Part shown: positions 37,844 to 47,041 of the stretch, piece by piece
Position numbering within the stretch: position 1 is the first letter of the stretch
Layout: every line of letters starts with the position of its first letter
Assembly (NCBI GenBank): GCA_947493285.1
Contig: CANLQH010000001.1
Span: 558,001-622,000 of the forward strand
Length of the DNA stretch: 64,000 bases
Source: an uncultured Tenacibaculum sp.
GTDB taxonomy: Bacteria > Bacteroidota > Bacteroidia > Flavobacteriales > Flavobacteriaceae
Reading direction: 5' to 3'
Made by a program: the position numbers and the translations under genes
Notes under the pieces: model-generated
The model's input: the letters and a program-made list of their open reading frames with translations, nothing else
Database searches by the model: none
Told to the model about the DNA's origin: nothing

Positions 37844-38425
37844 TTAGTTACCATTACCATCTCCTAAAATAAGGTCGATCGTTGTTTTTTTAGGTAGTTT
37901 AGAACCTGGTTGTATTTTATTTTCTTTGTACTTTAATCCTCTCACTACATTTTTTCCGATATCAGAAACCCATGTAACATTATCTCCAACAAGAAAACCT
38001 ATTGAACGTAAATGTGTAGTTGCTTGTCTACGTGTTCTTCCATTTAAATCTGGAATTTCAACATCGCGATATTTAGACGGATTTAAGGTTAAATATATTT
38101 TACGATTTTCCTTTACAAAATCTCCCGTTTCTGGATTTTGTTCAATTACCGATTTCTTTGGGTAATCAGGATTAAAACTTGCACTATCTATTACAATAAA
38201 ATCTAAATTAAGTTCGTCTAATTTTTTCTCAACATCAGCCAACGACATTTTATGCAGATTAGGCACTTGTATTTTCTGGCTATGATTCGTAGTTACACCC
38301 AACCACCATTGTAAGACAAATACAAATATTAATAACGACACAATCGCTATACCTATTTGAACAAAGAATGTTTTGCTCTTTATAAATTGAAATAACCCTT
38401 TAAGATTTTCTGAAAAATTACTCAT
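37844..38425 (-). CDS. Membrane-anchored protein with two PASTA domains
   Basis: 193 residues: a cytoplasmic ~20-residue tail, one membrane helix (FVQIGIAIVSLLIFVFVLQWW), then two PASTA domains outside the membrane, first from IQVPNLHKMSLADVEKKLDE, second from VEIPDLNGRTRRQATTHLRS, each with the IEQNP / QPGSKLP type turn of the fold. PASTA domains bind peptidoglycan or beta-lactams in kinases and penicillin-binding proteins. Here there is no kinase or transpeptidase domain, so it probably acts as a cell-wall-binding partner. Its neighbours are rluD downstream and divergent ddl. Confidence 0.92.
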   Translation of the reverse strand: MSNFSENLKGLFQFIKSKTFFVQIGIAIVSLLIFVFVLQWWLGVTTNHSQKIQVPNLHKMSLADVEKKLDELNLDFIVIDSASFNPDYPKKSVIEQNPETGDFVKENRKIYLTLNPSKYRDVEIPDLNGRTRRQATTHLRSIGFLVGDNVTWVSDIGKNVVRGLKYKENKIQPGSKLPKKTTIDLILGDGNGN

Positions 38426-38447
38426 ATTGATTTTTTGTAAGGTGACA

Positions 38448-38455
38448 CAAATTTA
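38448..38455 (-). promoter_or_regulatory. Probable -7 element of the PASTA-rluD operon
   Basis: On the minus strand TAAATTTG fits TAnnTTTG, about 22 bases before the start codon. No TTG is found at the usual distance. Confidence 0.45.
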
Positions 38456-38508
38456 CAGTAAAAATATTACTATTTTTAATTCATCAACTCATAAACGAGT
38501 TTTTTTGG

Positions 38509-38516
38509 TAAGTTTG
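38509..38516 (+). promoter_or_regulatory. Probable -7 element of ddl
   Basis: TAAGTTTG fits TAnnTTTG, 61 bases before the GTG start. No -33 TTG is visible. Confidence 0.4.
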
Positions 38517-38577
38517 TATAATCAGACGTAAAGTATTTTACAAATCAACTATTAAAAAGTAATTCAAACAGATTAAA

Positions 38578-39555
38578 GTGAAGAAAAACATAGCTATTAT
38601 TATGGGAGGATATTCCTCTGAAGTAGAAATATCTCTAAAAAGTGGTGCTGTTGTTTATAAACATCTTAACAAAGAAAAATACAATATTTTTAAAGTTCAT
38701 ATTTTAAAAGACAAATGGGTTTTAGTTGATAATGAAAATACTGAATACCCAATTAACAAACATGACTTCTCTACTGAAACAGCTGGCAAAAAGATTACTT
38801 TCGATTGCGTTTTTAATGCAATTCACGGTACACCTGGAGAAGACGGAAAAATCTTAGCTTACTTTGATTTAATTGGTCTAAAACATACTTCTGCCCCATT
38901 CTATCAAATGGCATTGACTTTTAATAAACGAGATACACTTAGCGTGGTAAAGCAATACGGAGTTCCTGCAGCAACCTCAGTTTACTTAAATCAAGGAGAC
39001 AAAATCAATGAAGATGAAATTATTAAAAAAGTAGGGTTACCTTGTTTTGTAAAGCCAAACAATGCAGGTTCTAGCTTCGGGATTTCTAAAGTGCATACCA
39101 AAGAAGAACTAATTCCTGCTTTAAATATTGCTTACGCAGAAGATTCAGAAATTTTAATTGAGAGTTTTTTAGACGGAACTGAAGTTTCTGTTGGAGTCAT
39201 TCAGTATAAAGGAGAAACCAAAGTTTTACCTATTACCGAGATAGTATCAGAAAATGATTTCTTTGATTATGAAGCTAAGTACGAAGGAAAATCACAAGAA
39301 ATCACACCTGCTAGACTAACTAAAAAACAAGAAGAAAGTGTTACCAAAGTTGCAAAACAGGTATATGAAATTTTAAATATGAGCGGATTTTCTCGCTCTG
39401 AATATATTTTTGTAAATGATGTGCCTCATTTTTTAGAAATGAATACGGTTCCTGGCTTAACAGAAGCTAGCATTTTACCACAACAAGCCAATCATGCAGG
39501 CATTACACTAACCGAGTTATTTGACAACGCAATACAAATGGCTTTAAACAATTAA
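38578..39555 (+). CDS. ddl: D-alanine--D-alanine ligase
   Basis: A 325-residue ATP-grasp ligase that joins two D-Ala molecules for peptidoglycan. Hallmarks are the N-terminal IAIIMGGYSSEVEISLKSG, the NAIHGTPGEDGK loop, the ATP-grasp strand CFVKPNNAGSSFGISKV and the Mg-binding EMNTVPGLTEASILP. The start codon is GTG and the frame has no closer ATG that would keep the MGGYSSE motif near the N-terminus. Spacing to coaD is 4 bases, and coaD to the M14 peptidase gene is 3 bases, so these form an operon with likely translational coupling. PASTA protein and ddl are divergent and both serve the cell wall. Confidence 0.96.
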   Translation: MKKNIAIIMGGYSSEVEISLKSGAVVYKHLNKEKYNIFKVHILKDKWVLVDNENTEYPINKHDFSTETAGKKITFDCVFNAIHGTPGEDGKILAYFDLIGLKHTSAPFYQMALTFNKRDTLSVVKQYGVPAATSVYLNQGDKINEDEIIKKVGLPCFVKPNNAGSSFGISKVHTKEELIPALNIAYAEDSEILIESFLDGTEVSVGVIQYKGETKVLPITEIVSENDFFDYEAKYEGKSQEITPARLTKKQEESVTKVAKQVYEILNMSGFSRSEYIFVNDVPHFLEMNTVPGLTEASILPQQANHAGITLTELFDNAIQMALNN

Positions 39556-39559
39556 ACTT

Positions 39560-40024
39560 ATGAAAAAAGCAGTTTTTCCAGGATCATTTGATCCTATAAC
39601 TTTAGGTCATGTAGACATTATAAAAAGAGCAATTCCACTTTTTGACGAGATTATCATTGCAATTGGTGTAAATGCTAAAAAAAACTACATGTTCTCTATC
39701 GAAGAACGTAAAAAGTTTATTGAAAACGCTTTTTTTGGAGATGATAAAATTTCTGTACAAACCTATACCGGCTTAACTGTTGATTATTGTAAAAAAATTG
39801 ACGCGGATTTCATTTTAAGAGGTTTACGAAATCCTGCCGATTTTGAGTTTGAAAAAGCAATTGCTCAAACCAACAGAAAGTTATCTGGAATAGAAACTGT
39901 TTTCTTACTAACAAGCGCAGAAACTTCATTTATAAGTTCATCAATCGTTAGAGATATTATGAGAAATGGCGGTGATGCTTCTGAACTAATCCCTAACTCT
40001 GTTGCTTCAAAATTTGATTTTTAA
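39560..40024 (+). CDS. coaD: Phosphopantetheine adenylyltransferase
   Basis: A 154-residue nucleotidyltransferase that adds AMP to 4'-phosphopantetheine, the fourth step of coenzyme A synthesis. The motif FPGSFDPITLGHVDIIKRA, with the GHVD nucleotide-binding His, and the ISSSIVRDI loop are diagnostic, and the length is standard. It is the middle gene of ddl-coaD-M14. Confidence 0.96.
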   Translation: MKKAVFPGSFDPITLGHVDIIKRAIPLFDEIIIAIGVNAKKNYMFSIEERKKFIENAFFGDDKISVQTYTGLTVDYCKKIDADFILRGLRNPADFEFEKAIAQTNRKLSGIETVFLLTSAETSFISSSIVRDIMRNGGDASELIPNSVASKFDF

Positions 40025-40027
40025 TCA

Positions 40028-41773
40028 ATGAAAAAAATCATTTCTTTATTCATTTTCACAATCTTATTTTCTTGTAATTCTAAGAAAGGAGAAAATATAG
40101 ATTTTACAACACTTTTTGAAAAATCGAACGGTACTGAAACACCTGAATATAAAGATGTAATTTCCTTTTATGAGAAGTTAGCACAATCATATGATGAAAT
40201 TTCATTATTTGAAATCGGTGAAACAGATTCTGGTAAACCATTGCATTTAATCGTATTTAATCCAGATGGTAAAACGGGCTTAAACACAATTAAAAACTCA
40301 ACTAAAAACAAAGTACTCATTAACAACGGAATTCATCCTGGAGAATCAGATGGAATAGATGCTTCTATGCTACTTCTAAGAAATATAGTTCAGAATGACT
40401 CCTTAAAAAAACTATACGTTAATTCATTATTAGCGGTTATTCCTGTTTATAATATTGGAGGTGCTTTAAATAGGAATTCGTATACAAGAGCAAATCAAAA
40501 CGGACCAAAAGAATATGGTTTTAGAGGTAATGCTCGTAATTATGATTTAAATAGAGATTTTATAAAACAAGACACAAAAAATGCAGCTGCTTTTGCTGAA
40601 ATATTTCACACAATCGATCCTGATATTTTTATTGACAATCATGTTAGTAACGGAGCAGATTACCAATATGCAATCACGCATTTATTTACACAGCATAATA
40701 AATTAGGTGGGAAGTTAGGAGAGTTTCTAGAAAACAAAATGCGTCCAGGAATTGAAAAATCGCTAGCGAAAAAACAAATCGATATTACGCCCTATGTAAA
40801 CGTTTGGGGAACAACACCTGAAAAAGGATGGGCTCAATTTTTCGATTCCCCAAGATACTCTACAGGATACACTACCCTTTTTAACACTTTGGGTTTAATG
40901 GTAGAAACGCATATGTTAAAACCTTATAAAACAAGAGTGGAACAGACTTACGAACTTTTACTTTCTGCAATAGATTTTTCTCAAGAAAATTCTACAACTA
41001 TTAAAGAACTTCGTAAAAACGCTCTTGATAATATTTTAGCAAGAAAAACATACCCAATCAAATTTAATGTAGATAAAGACGATCCTACTAAAATCAATTT
41101 TAAAGGTTTCGAAGGAACAAATATTCAAAGTAAAGTTACCAATGGAAATCGCTTATTTTATGACAAAAGCAAGCCTTATACTAAAGAAATATACTACTAC
41201 AACAACTTTAACCCTACCAAAGAAATCACAATTCCTAAAGCATATATACTAAAACAAGGTTGGCATAAAATTATTGACAGGCTTAAAAGCAATAATATAG
41301 AATTTATTCGTTTTAAATCTGATACAGCTTTTACTGTTGAAATAAATCATATTAACAGTTTTGAAACTCTAAAAGCTCCATATGAAGGACATTACCTTCA
41401 TTACAATACTAATATTAAAAAAACTAAAAAAGAAGTTCACTTTAAAAAAGGAGATATTTATATTTCAACAAATCAAAAAGGAATACGATATATTATAGAA
41501 ACATTGGAACCTGAAGCAAAAGATTCTTTTTTCAATTGGAATTTTTTCGACACTATTCTTCAACAAAAAGAAGGATATTCAGCTTATGTTTTTGAAGATA
41601 TTGCTGAAGAGTTTCTTAAGAGAAACCCTTTAATAAAAAAACAACTTAAAGAAAAGATAGCATTAGATAAAGAGTTTTCTGCAAATCCGCAAAGGCAACT
41701 TTATTGGATTTATAAACAAACGCCACATTATGAAGAGGCACATATGATGCTTCCTGTATATAAAAAACACTAA
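40028..41773 (+). CDS. M14-family metallocarboxypeptidase-like lipoprotein
   Basis: 581 residues with a lipoprotein signal (ISLFIFTILFSCNSKKG; lipid Cys near residue 16). The zinc site reads NNGIHPGESDGIDA, where His and Glu are the HxxE pair, with the third His probably in DIFIDNHVSNG. The catalytic Glu region is MVETHMLKPYKTRVEQ. In M14 enzymes these act on peptide or peptidoglycan C-terminal bonds, but the exact substrate is unknown. Length and the C-terminal ~230-residue non-peptidase part are typical of the large Bacteroidota M14 lipoproteins. It is the last gene of the operon with coaD. Confidence 0.86.
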   Translation: MKKIISLFIFTILFSCNSKKGENIDFTTLFEKSNGTETPEYKDVISFYEKLAQSYDEISLFEIGETDSGKPLHLIVFNPDGKTGLNTIKNSTKNKVLINNGIHPGESDGIDASMLLLRNIVQNDSLKKLYVNSLLAVIPVYNIGGALNRNSYTRANQNGPKEYGFRGNARNYDLNRDFIKQDTKNAAAFAEIFHTIDPDIFIDNHVSNGADYQYAITHLFTQHNKLGGKLGEFLENKMRPGIEKSLAKKQIDITPYVNVWGTTPEKGWAQFFDSPRYSTGYTTLFNTLGLMVETHMLKPYKTRVEQTYELLLSAIDFSQENSTTIKELRKNALDNILARKTYPIKFNVDKDDPTKINFKGFEGTNIQSKVTNGNRLFYDKSKPYTKEIYYYNNFNPTKEITIPKAYILKQGWHKIIDRLKSNNIEFIRFKSDTAFTVEINHINSFETLKAPYEGHYLHYNTNIKKTKKEVHFKKGDIYISTNQKGIRYIIETLEPEAKDSFFNWNFFDTILQQKEGYSAYVFEDIAEEFLKRNPLIKKQLKEKIALDKEFSANPQRQLYWIYKQTPHYEEAHMMLPVYKKH

Positions 41774-41809
41774 TATTACATAAACTGTTTAGATTTAACC
41801 TTTTATTTA

Positions 41810-41817
41810 TATTTTTG
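41810..41817 (+). promoter_or_regulatory. Probable -7 element of the ECF sigma operon
   Basis: TATTTTTG fits TAnnTTTG and lies 19 bases before the ATG of the sigma factor gene. No exact TTG is in the -33 position. Confidence 0.45.
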
Positions 41818-41836
41818 AGCAATTACAAAATTACTG

Positions 41837-42355
41837 ATGAGTAAAGACCCTATAAAATCTGTTTGTGAGCAAAAGAATTTTGAAAGCCTTTTCAATCAAC
41901 ATTCACAAACTTTAAGAAACTACATTTACTACAAATGTGGAGATACTCAACAAGCTGAAGACATTGTTCAAGAAGCATACATTAAACTTTGGGACAATTG
42001 TGCTAAGGTATTTTTTGAAAAAGCTAAATCTTTTCTATATACCGTAGCTAATAATCGTTTTTTAAATGAAGTAGCACATAAAAAAGTAGTACTCCAACAT
42101 CAAAAAAGAAGTATCGCTCCTGATAGAACAAATGAAACTCCTCAATTTATTTTAGAAGAAGAAGAGTTTTATACCAAACTTAAAAAAGCTATTGCTGATT
42201 TACCAGAAAAACAGCGAGAAGTTTTTCTTTTAAGTAGAATAGACAAAAAAAAATATGCTGAAATAGCAGAAATTACAGGCATTTCGGTAAAAGCTGTAGA
42301 AAAAAGAATGAGTAAAGCCTTACTTACTCTTAGAGATAAAATAGGGAATATTTAA
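41837..42355 (+). CDS. ECF-type RNA polymerase sigma factor
   Basis: A 172-residue two-domain sigma factor of the Bacteroidota ECF group. Sigma region 2 reads LFNQHSQTLRNYIYYKC ... QAEDIVQEAYIKLW, and region 4 carries the helix-turn-helix LPEKQREVFLLSRIDKKKYA ... ISVKAVEKRMSKALLTLR. It is followed by a FecR-type anti-sigma gene and a TonB-dependent receptor with an STN domain, so it is the output end of a cell-surface signalling system: ligand binding at the receptor relieves the anti-sigma and lets this factor direct polymerase to its own operon and targets. Confidence 0.95.
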   Translation: MSKDPIKSVCEQKNFESLFNQHSQTLRNYIYYKCGDTQQAEDIVQEAYIKLWDNCAKVFFEKAKSFLYTVANNRFLNEVAHKKVVLQHQKRSIAPDRTNETPQFILEEEEFYTKLKKAIADLPEKQREVFLLSRIDKKKYAEIAEITGISVKAVEKRMSKALLTLRDKIGNI

Positions 42356-42427
42356 AAAGCATTAATTAAAGTAGGGTAATTAATATTTTAAGTGTTATTA
42401 ATACAAATAGCAAGAATCATTAAGAAA

Positions 42428-43351
42428 ATGAAACATAAATATAAAGATGATAATTTTTTAGCAAGATGGGTCGCCAATGACTTGTCTCCTGAAGAGATGA
42501 AACAATTTCAAAACTCTGAAGATTATCAAAAATTTAAAGCTATAAACGATGCTTCTCAAAATTTAAAAACTCCAGATTACGATCAATCTGAGGTTTTTAA
42601 AACTATTAATGAGAAAACTTCAAACAACAGTAAAAACACTAAAGTAATTAACCTTATACCAAGCTGGATATACGGTGCTGTTGCTTCGATTGCAATAATT
42701 TTTAGTTTATTCTATTTCAACAGTAACAATACTACTAATTTTTCAACTAGTTATGGTGAACAATTAACAGTTACATTACCAGACAACTCTATAGTGCATC
42801 TTTCACCTAATTCAGTTTTAGAGTATGATAAAAAAGATTGGAAAGAAAGCAGAAATTTAGACTTAACTGGTGAAGCTTATTTCGAAGTAGAAAAAGGACA
42901 AACTTTTACTGTAAATACTACAGAAGGTAATGTTACTGTATTAGGAACAAAGTTTACAGTAAACTCATCCAACAATTTCTTTGAAGTACATTGCTTTGAA
43001 GGAAAAGTAAAAACCTTTTCAACAAAAAATAATCACGAAACTATTTTAACTCAAGGAAAAGCCTACAGAGCTTATAATAACACTAATGAAAATTGGGATT
43101 TTACTGAACAAAACCCAACCTGGTTAAATGGTGAGAGTAGCTTCACTAACGCTCCTTTAAACCAAGTGATAATTGCATTACAAAAGCAATATGATTTAAA
43201 GTTTGACACCTCTAAAATAGATACTAAAAAAAGATTTACAGGTACTTTTACACATAAAAATGTTAATATAGCATTGAAAACAGTTTTTGCTCCAATGAAA
43301 ATTTCTTATACATTAGCAAAAAATAGTTCAGTTATATTAACATATAATTAA
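42428..43351 (+). CDS. FecR-type anti-sigma factor
   Basis: 307 residues with a cytoplasmic N-terminus that would hold the sigma factor (NFLARWVANDLSPEEMKQF), one membrane helix (WIYGAVASIAIIFSLFYF), the FecR domain (LTVTLPDNSIVHLSPNSVLE ... LTGEAYFEVEKGQTFTVNT, VLGTKFTV) and the C-terminal DUF4974 part (QVIIALQKQYDLKF). GTG at 42392 begins a longer frame, but the ATG at 42428 is the conventional start. Its stop overlaps the receptor's start by one base (TAATG), so translation is coupled. Confidence 0.94.
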   Translation: MKHKYKDDNFLARWVANDLSPEEMKQFQNSEDYQKFKAINDASQNLKTPDYDQSEVFKTINEKTSNNSKNTKVINLIPSWIYGAVASIAIIFSLFYFNSNNTTNFSTSYGEQLTVTLPDNSIVHLSPNSVLEYDKKDWKESRNLDLTGEAYFEVEKGQTFTVNTTEGNVTVLGTKFTVNSSNNFFEVHCFEGKVKTFSTKNNHETILTQGKAYRAYNNTNENWDFTEQNPTWLNGESSFTNAPLNQVIIALQKQYDLKFDTSKIDTKKRFTGTFTHKNVNIALKTVFAPMKISYTLAKNSSVILTYN

Positions 43352-45717
43352 TGAAGCAAAAACTAAGTATACTTTTTATATGCTTATCGATGTCTATTTT
43401 TTCTCAAGAAAAGGTAGACATCGCTTTTTTTAACACACCTTTATTAGACGTTATTAACAACGTAGAGTCTAATTTTAAGGTGAAATTTTCTTTTGATTCA
43501 AAAATTATAGAAAATGCTTTTTTTTCTTTTCAGAAAGAAAACTGCTCACTAGAGGAAGTTGTATTCGAAATTGAAAATCAATCTTCTATTAAATTTAACC
43601 AAGTAACAAAAAGGTATTATTACATAACAGTTAACGAACTGAATAAAAATTACAATCTGTTAAATGAAGTTCAAATTAGCAACTACGTAACTTCAGGAAT
43701 TGATAAGAAAAAAAACGGTTCTATTTCTATTTCTCCTCAAAAACTAGGGGCCTTACCAGGATTAACCGAACCTGATGTTCTAGAAAGTTTAAAGATAATA
43801 CCCGGAGTGCAAAGTCCAAATGAAACAGCTTCTGGCATATATATAAGGGGAGGTACTCCAGATCAGAATTTAGTGTATTGGGATGGTATAAAAATGTACT
43901 ATTCGGGTCATTTTTTCGGAACTTTATCTGCATTTAACCCATATACAGCTAAAGAAGTTGTACTGTCTAAAAGTGGAACAGAAGCCCGTTATGGAAATCG
44001 TGTTTCTGGAGTAATTGATATTACAACAGAAGACGACATTCCTGAAAAAACTTCTGGAGGCTTTGGATTTAACATGACCCATGCTGATGCTTTTTTCAGA
44101 ATACCTCTTTCAAAGAAAATGACAGTCACTGTTTCTGGAAGGAGGTCTTTTACTGATATTTTAAAGACGTTTACATTCCATAAATTATCAACCAGGGTAT
44201 TTCAAACGTTTGATGCAAATCAAGAAAGAAACATCCTTAGTCGTAATATTAAATTTGAAAGAGATAATGAATTTTATTTTGCTGACGTTTCTTCAAAAAT
44301 TGTTTACAAACCATCTGCAAATGAATCTTTAGCTCTTAACTTCTTATATACAAGAAATAAATTATTTAATAAATTTAACATCCCTTTTTACAAAGACCTT
44401 TATACCGATAATCTTAACATAAAGAATAAAGGTATTAGCTTTATTTGGGAGAAAAAATTAAGTCCACAATTAACTCATAATTTTAAAACTTATTTTTCTA
44501 ATTTTGATTTAGATTATGAAGCCAACTACAGTTATATAAATAATTTTCTTGTTCGAAAATCTACTAAATCTAATGAAATTAAAGATTTCGGTTTATCCTA
44601 CAATTTAAATTATCACATTAATAAAAAAACTAATTTACTTTTTGGTTACGATTTTACATCTAATGAAACTTCATATAATTTAACTTATCTATCCGACTTA
44701 AATAATGAAAATATTGTAAATACAACTCAGAAAGAAAAAGGAACAAATAACACTCACTCATTATTTGGAGAATATATTTATGACAATAATACCTGGAGGG
44801 TAAATTCTGGATTACGATTAAATTATTTTTCAAAAATTGAAAAAACTGTCTTAGAACCTCGTTTTTATTTAGAACGTAAACTGAATCAACATTTCTCGTT
44901 TAAAGGGTCTTTTGAAAAAAAACACCAAACACTCAGTCAGATAATCGAATTTCAAACCTCAAGTTTAGGTTTTGATTTAGAAAATCAAGTATGGGCCCAA
45001 ATTAACGATGACAATATTCCTCTTCAAAAAAGCTTTCAAATCTCTTATGGATTTACTTTTAATAAAAACAATTGGAAAATAGATATTGACCGTTATGCTA
45101 AAACAGTTAGTGGAATGACCTCTCAAACTAATGGATATAATGACCAAACAACAGATTTTTCTAGAGGTGAAGGATATGTTTTTGGATTAGATGTTCTTAT
45201 TAATAAACGTTTTAATAACTATAGGACTTGGATAAACTATTCACACACCAAAAACCGTTTTAAGTTTCTTGATTTAGAAAATAAGTTTTTTCCTGCAAAC
45301 CATGATATCACAAATTATTTTGCATGGTCTCATGCCTATAAGTTAAATAATTACGAGTTCTCTCTTGGTTGGAATTACAGAACAGGAAATCCATATACTG
45401 CAATTTATGATTTCAGAATAAATTCTGATGGTTCTCCAACAATAATTTTAGATACCGATAATATTAATTCCAAACGTCTACCAGACTACCAGAGAGTAGA
45501 TTGGTCGGTAACTTATTCATTTAACTTCTCTAAAAACAGGAAAGGTAAATTAGGTTTTTCAATATTAAATATTTTTAACAAAAAGAACCTGTTAAGTAGA
45601 ACTTACACCTCAGTTCCTACTATAAATTCAAACAACCAAATAACTTATCAACTAGAACAAGTTGATAGAGAATCTTTAGGAATAACACCTAATTTAGTGT
45701 TTAGAGTTAGTTTCTAA
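43351..45717 (+). CDS. TonB-dependent outer membrane transducer with N-terminal STN domain
   Basis: 788 residues: signal peptide (KLSILFICLSMSIFSQ), STN domain (about 22-95: VDIAFFNTPLLDVINNVESN ... YYYITVNEL), plug domain (ESLKIIPGVQSPNETASGIY ... GGTPDQNLVYWDGIKMYYSG) and a 22-strand-type barrel ending in Phe (FRVSF). The STN domain is the part that contacts FecR through the periplasm. A carboxypeptidase-regulatory domain, common before the plug in Bacteroidota receptors, is absent, and no SusD partner is adjacent, so this is not a SusCD pair. The ligand is unknown. It is the last gene of the sigma/anti-sigma/receptor operon. Confidence 0.93.
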   Translation: MKQKLSILFICLSMSIFSQEKVDIAFFNTPLLDVINNVESNFKVKFSFDSKIIENAFFSFQKENCSLEEVVFEIENQSSIKFNQVTKRYYYITVNELNKNYNLLNEVQISNYVTSGIDKKKNGSISISPQKLGALPGLTEPDVLESLKIIPGVQSPNETASGIYIRGGTPDQNLVYWDGIKMYYSGHFFGTLSAFNPYTAKEVVLSKSGTEARYGNRVSGVIDITTEDDIPEKTSGGFGFNMTHADAFFRIPLSKKMTVTVSGRRSFTDILKTFTFHKLSTRVFQTFDANQERNILSRNIKFERDNEFYFADVSSKIVYKPSANESLALNFLYTRNKLFNKFNIPFYKDLYTDNLNIKNKGISFIWEKKLSPQLTHNFKTYFSNFDLDYEANYSYINNFLVRKSTKSNEIKDFGLSYNLNYHINKKTNLLFGYDFTSNETSYNLTYLSDLNNENIVNTTQKEKGTNNTHSLFGEYIYDNNTWRVNSGLRLNYFSKIEKTVLEPRFYLERKLNQHFSFKGSFEKKHQTLSQIIEFQTSSLGFDLENQVWAQINDDNIPLQKSFQISYGFTFNKNNWKIDIDRYAKTVSGMTSQTNGYNDQTTDFSRGEGYVFGLDVLINKRFNNYRTWINYSHTKNRFKFLDLENKFFPANHDITNYFAWSHAYKLNNYEFSLGWNYRTGNPYTAIYDFRINSDGSPTIILDTDNINSKRLPDYQRVDWSVTYSFNFSKNRKGKLGFSILNIFNKKNLLSRTYTSVPTINSNNQITYQLEQVDRESLGITPNLVFRVSF

Positions 45718-45722
45718 CAATA

Positions 45723-45752
45723 AAAAAGCTTCACTAAAAGTGAAGCTTTTTT
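45723..45752. terminator. Bidirectional terminator after the TonB receptor gene
   Basis: AAAAAAGCTTCACT pairs with AGTGAAGCTTTTTT around a 2-base gap; it serves the convergent receptor and GlmU-like genes. Confidence 0.9.
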
Positions 45753-45754
45753 AT

Positions 45755-46930
45755 TTAATAATTTCTGTGTTTTTTTGTTTCTTCAAACACGTGTTCAAGA
45801 ATTTTCTTTTCTTTATCGTCAAATTCTATACTACGTCTTTTCATTACAACTTCAGCTACTTCAAAAACTTTATTTGTTTTATACTCTGTAAAACCAGAAG
45901 CCCCTCCCCAACTATATGATGGCACGAAGTTTCTTGGAAATCCACTACCAAAAATATTAGCAGAAACACCAACTACGGTTCCTGTATTAAACATGGTATT
46001 TATTCCACATTTAGAATGATCTCCCATCATTAATCCACAGAATTGTAATCCTGTTTTTGCAAAACGACCAGTTTCATAATTCCATAATTTAACTTCAGCG
46101 TAATTATTTTTTAAGTTAGAATTGTTACTATCTGCACCTATATTACACCATTCTCCTAAAACTGAGTTTCCTAAAAAGCCATCGTGCCCTTTATTAGAAT
46201 AGCCCATTAAAACTGAATTATTTACCTCACCACCAACTTTACAATGTGGACCTAAAGTTGTTGCTCCATAAATTTTAGCTCCTAATTTTAATACTGAACT
46301 CTCACACATTGCTAAAGCTCCTCTTACAACAACACCCTCCATTATTTCTGCATTTTTACCTATGTAAATAGGACCATTTGTAGCATTTAAAGTCGCGAAA
46401 GTTAACTTTGCTCCTTCTTCTAGAAAAATATCTTCTCTTTTAACACAATTCACTGTTTCTGGAATTGGTTCTGATGTTCTACCTTCCGTAATTAAATCGA
46501 AATCAGCTCGAATAGCTTTATCGTTTAATGAAAAAATGTCCCAAGTATTTTTAATCTGGATTAATTCATCATCAAATTCTATTTGCTCGTAGTTTGAGAA
46601 ATCAACTTCATCCTGCGTATCTGTTGTATAAAAAGCAATTACATCTTCGTCTTTAAATATCGCTTGATTCTGAGTTAAATTCTGAACCATCTCAACCAAA
46701 GGTTTTGTTGGTAAAAACGATGCGTTTAACATTACGTTTTCTTCCATTTCAACCATAGGATACTTTTCTTCTAAATATTCCTCGGTAATTGTTGTAGTAG
46801 TTAAACCTAAATGCTTTTCCCACTTCTCTCTAATGGTTAAAATACCTACTCTAATATCTGCAACTGGTCTTGTATATGTAAAAGGTAATAATGCAGTACG
46901 CACATCACCATCAAATAAAATATAATTCAT
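45755..46930 (-). CDS. GlmU-like protein with left-handed beta-helix
   Basis: 391 residues. The N-terminal region opens with the NTP-transferase-like motif NYILFDGDVRTALLPFTYTRP and the C-terminal half is a hexapeptide-repeat beta-helix (IYIGKNAEIMEGVVVRGALA, GAKIYGATTLGPHCKVGGEV, GVSANIFG). Bacteroidota carry this as a 'GlmU family' or putative sugar nucleotidyltransferase protein. The classic GxGxR pyrophosphorylase loop is not seen, so UDP-GlcNAc synthesis is not assured. The start MNYILFDGD is at 46930, and a longer frame to 46972 would run over the promoter. A full-length standard GlmU is not in the window. Confidence 0.85.
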   Translation of the reverse strand: MNYILFDGDVRTALLPFTYTRPVADIRVGILTIREKWEKHLGLTTTTITEEYLEEKYPMVEMEENVMLNASFLPTKPLVEMVQNLTQNQAIFKDEDVIAFYTTDTQDEVDFSNYEQIEFDDELIQIKNTWDIFSLNDKAIRADFDLITEGRTSEPIPETVNCVKREDIFLEEGAKLTFATLNATNGPIYIGKNAEIMEGVVVRGALAMCESSVLKLGAKIYGATTLGPHCKVGGEVNNSVLMGYSNKGHDGFLGNSVLGEWCNIGADSNNSNLKNNYAEVKLWNYETGRFAKTGLQFCGLMMGDHSKCGINTMFNTGTVVGVSANIFGSGFPRNFVPSYSWGGASGFTEYKTNKVFEVAEVVMKRRSIEFDDKEKKILEHVFEETKKHRNY

Positions 46931-46954
46931 CTGTATAATTTTTTTGAAGCAACA

Positions 46955-46984
46955 CAAACTTACTACTTTCAATTCATTTTACAA
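46955..46984 (-). promoter_or_regulatory. Promoter of the GlmU-like gene
   Basis: On the minus strand TTG (46984-46982), a 19-base spacer and TAAGTTTG (46962-46955); the start codon follows about 24 bases later. Confidence 0.7.
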
Positions 46985-47000
46985 GTCAAAATATTAATCT

Positions 47001-47008
47001 TACTTTTG
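47001..47008 (+). promoter_or_regulatory. Probable -7 element of the plus-strand gene at 47042
   Basis: TACTTTTG fits TAnnTTTG, 33 bases before the ATG. No TTG is in place; it overlaps the back of the divergent GlmU-like promoter. Confidence 0.45.
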
Positions 47009-47041
47009 TTACTACAATATATTCTCATATATCTTTTTACT

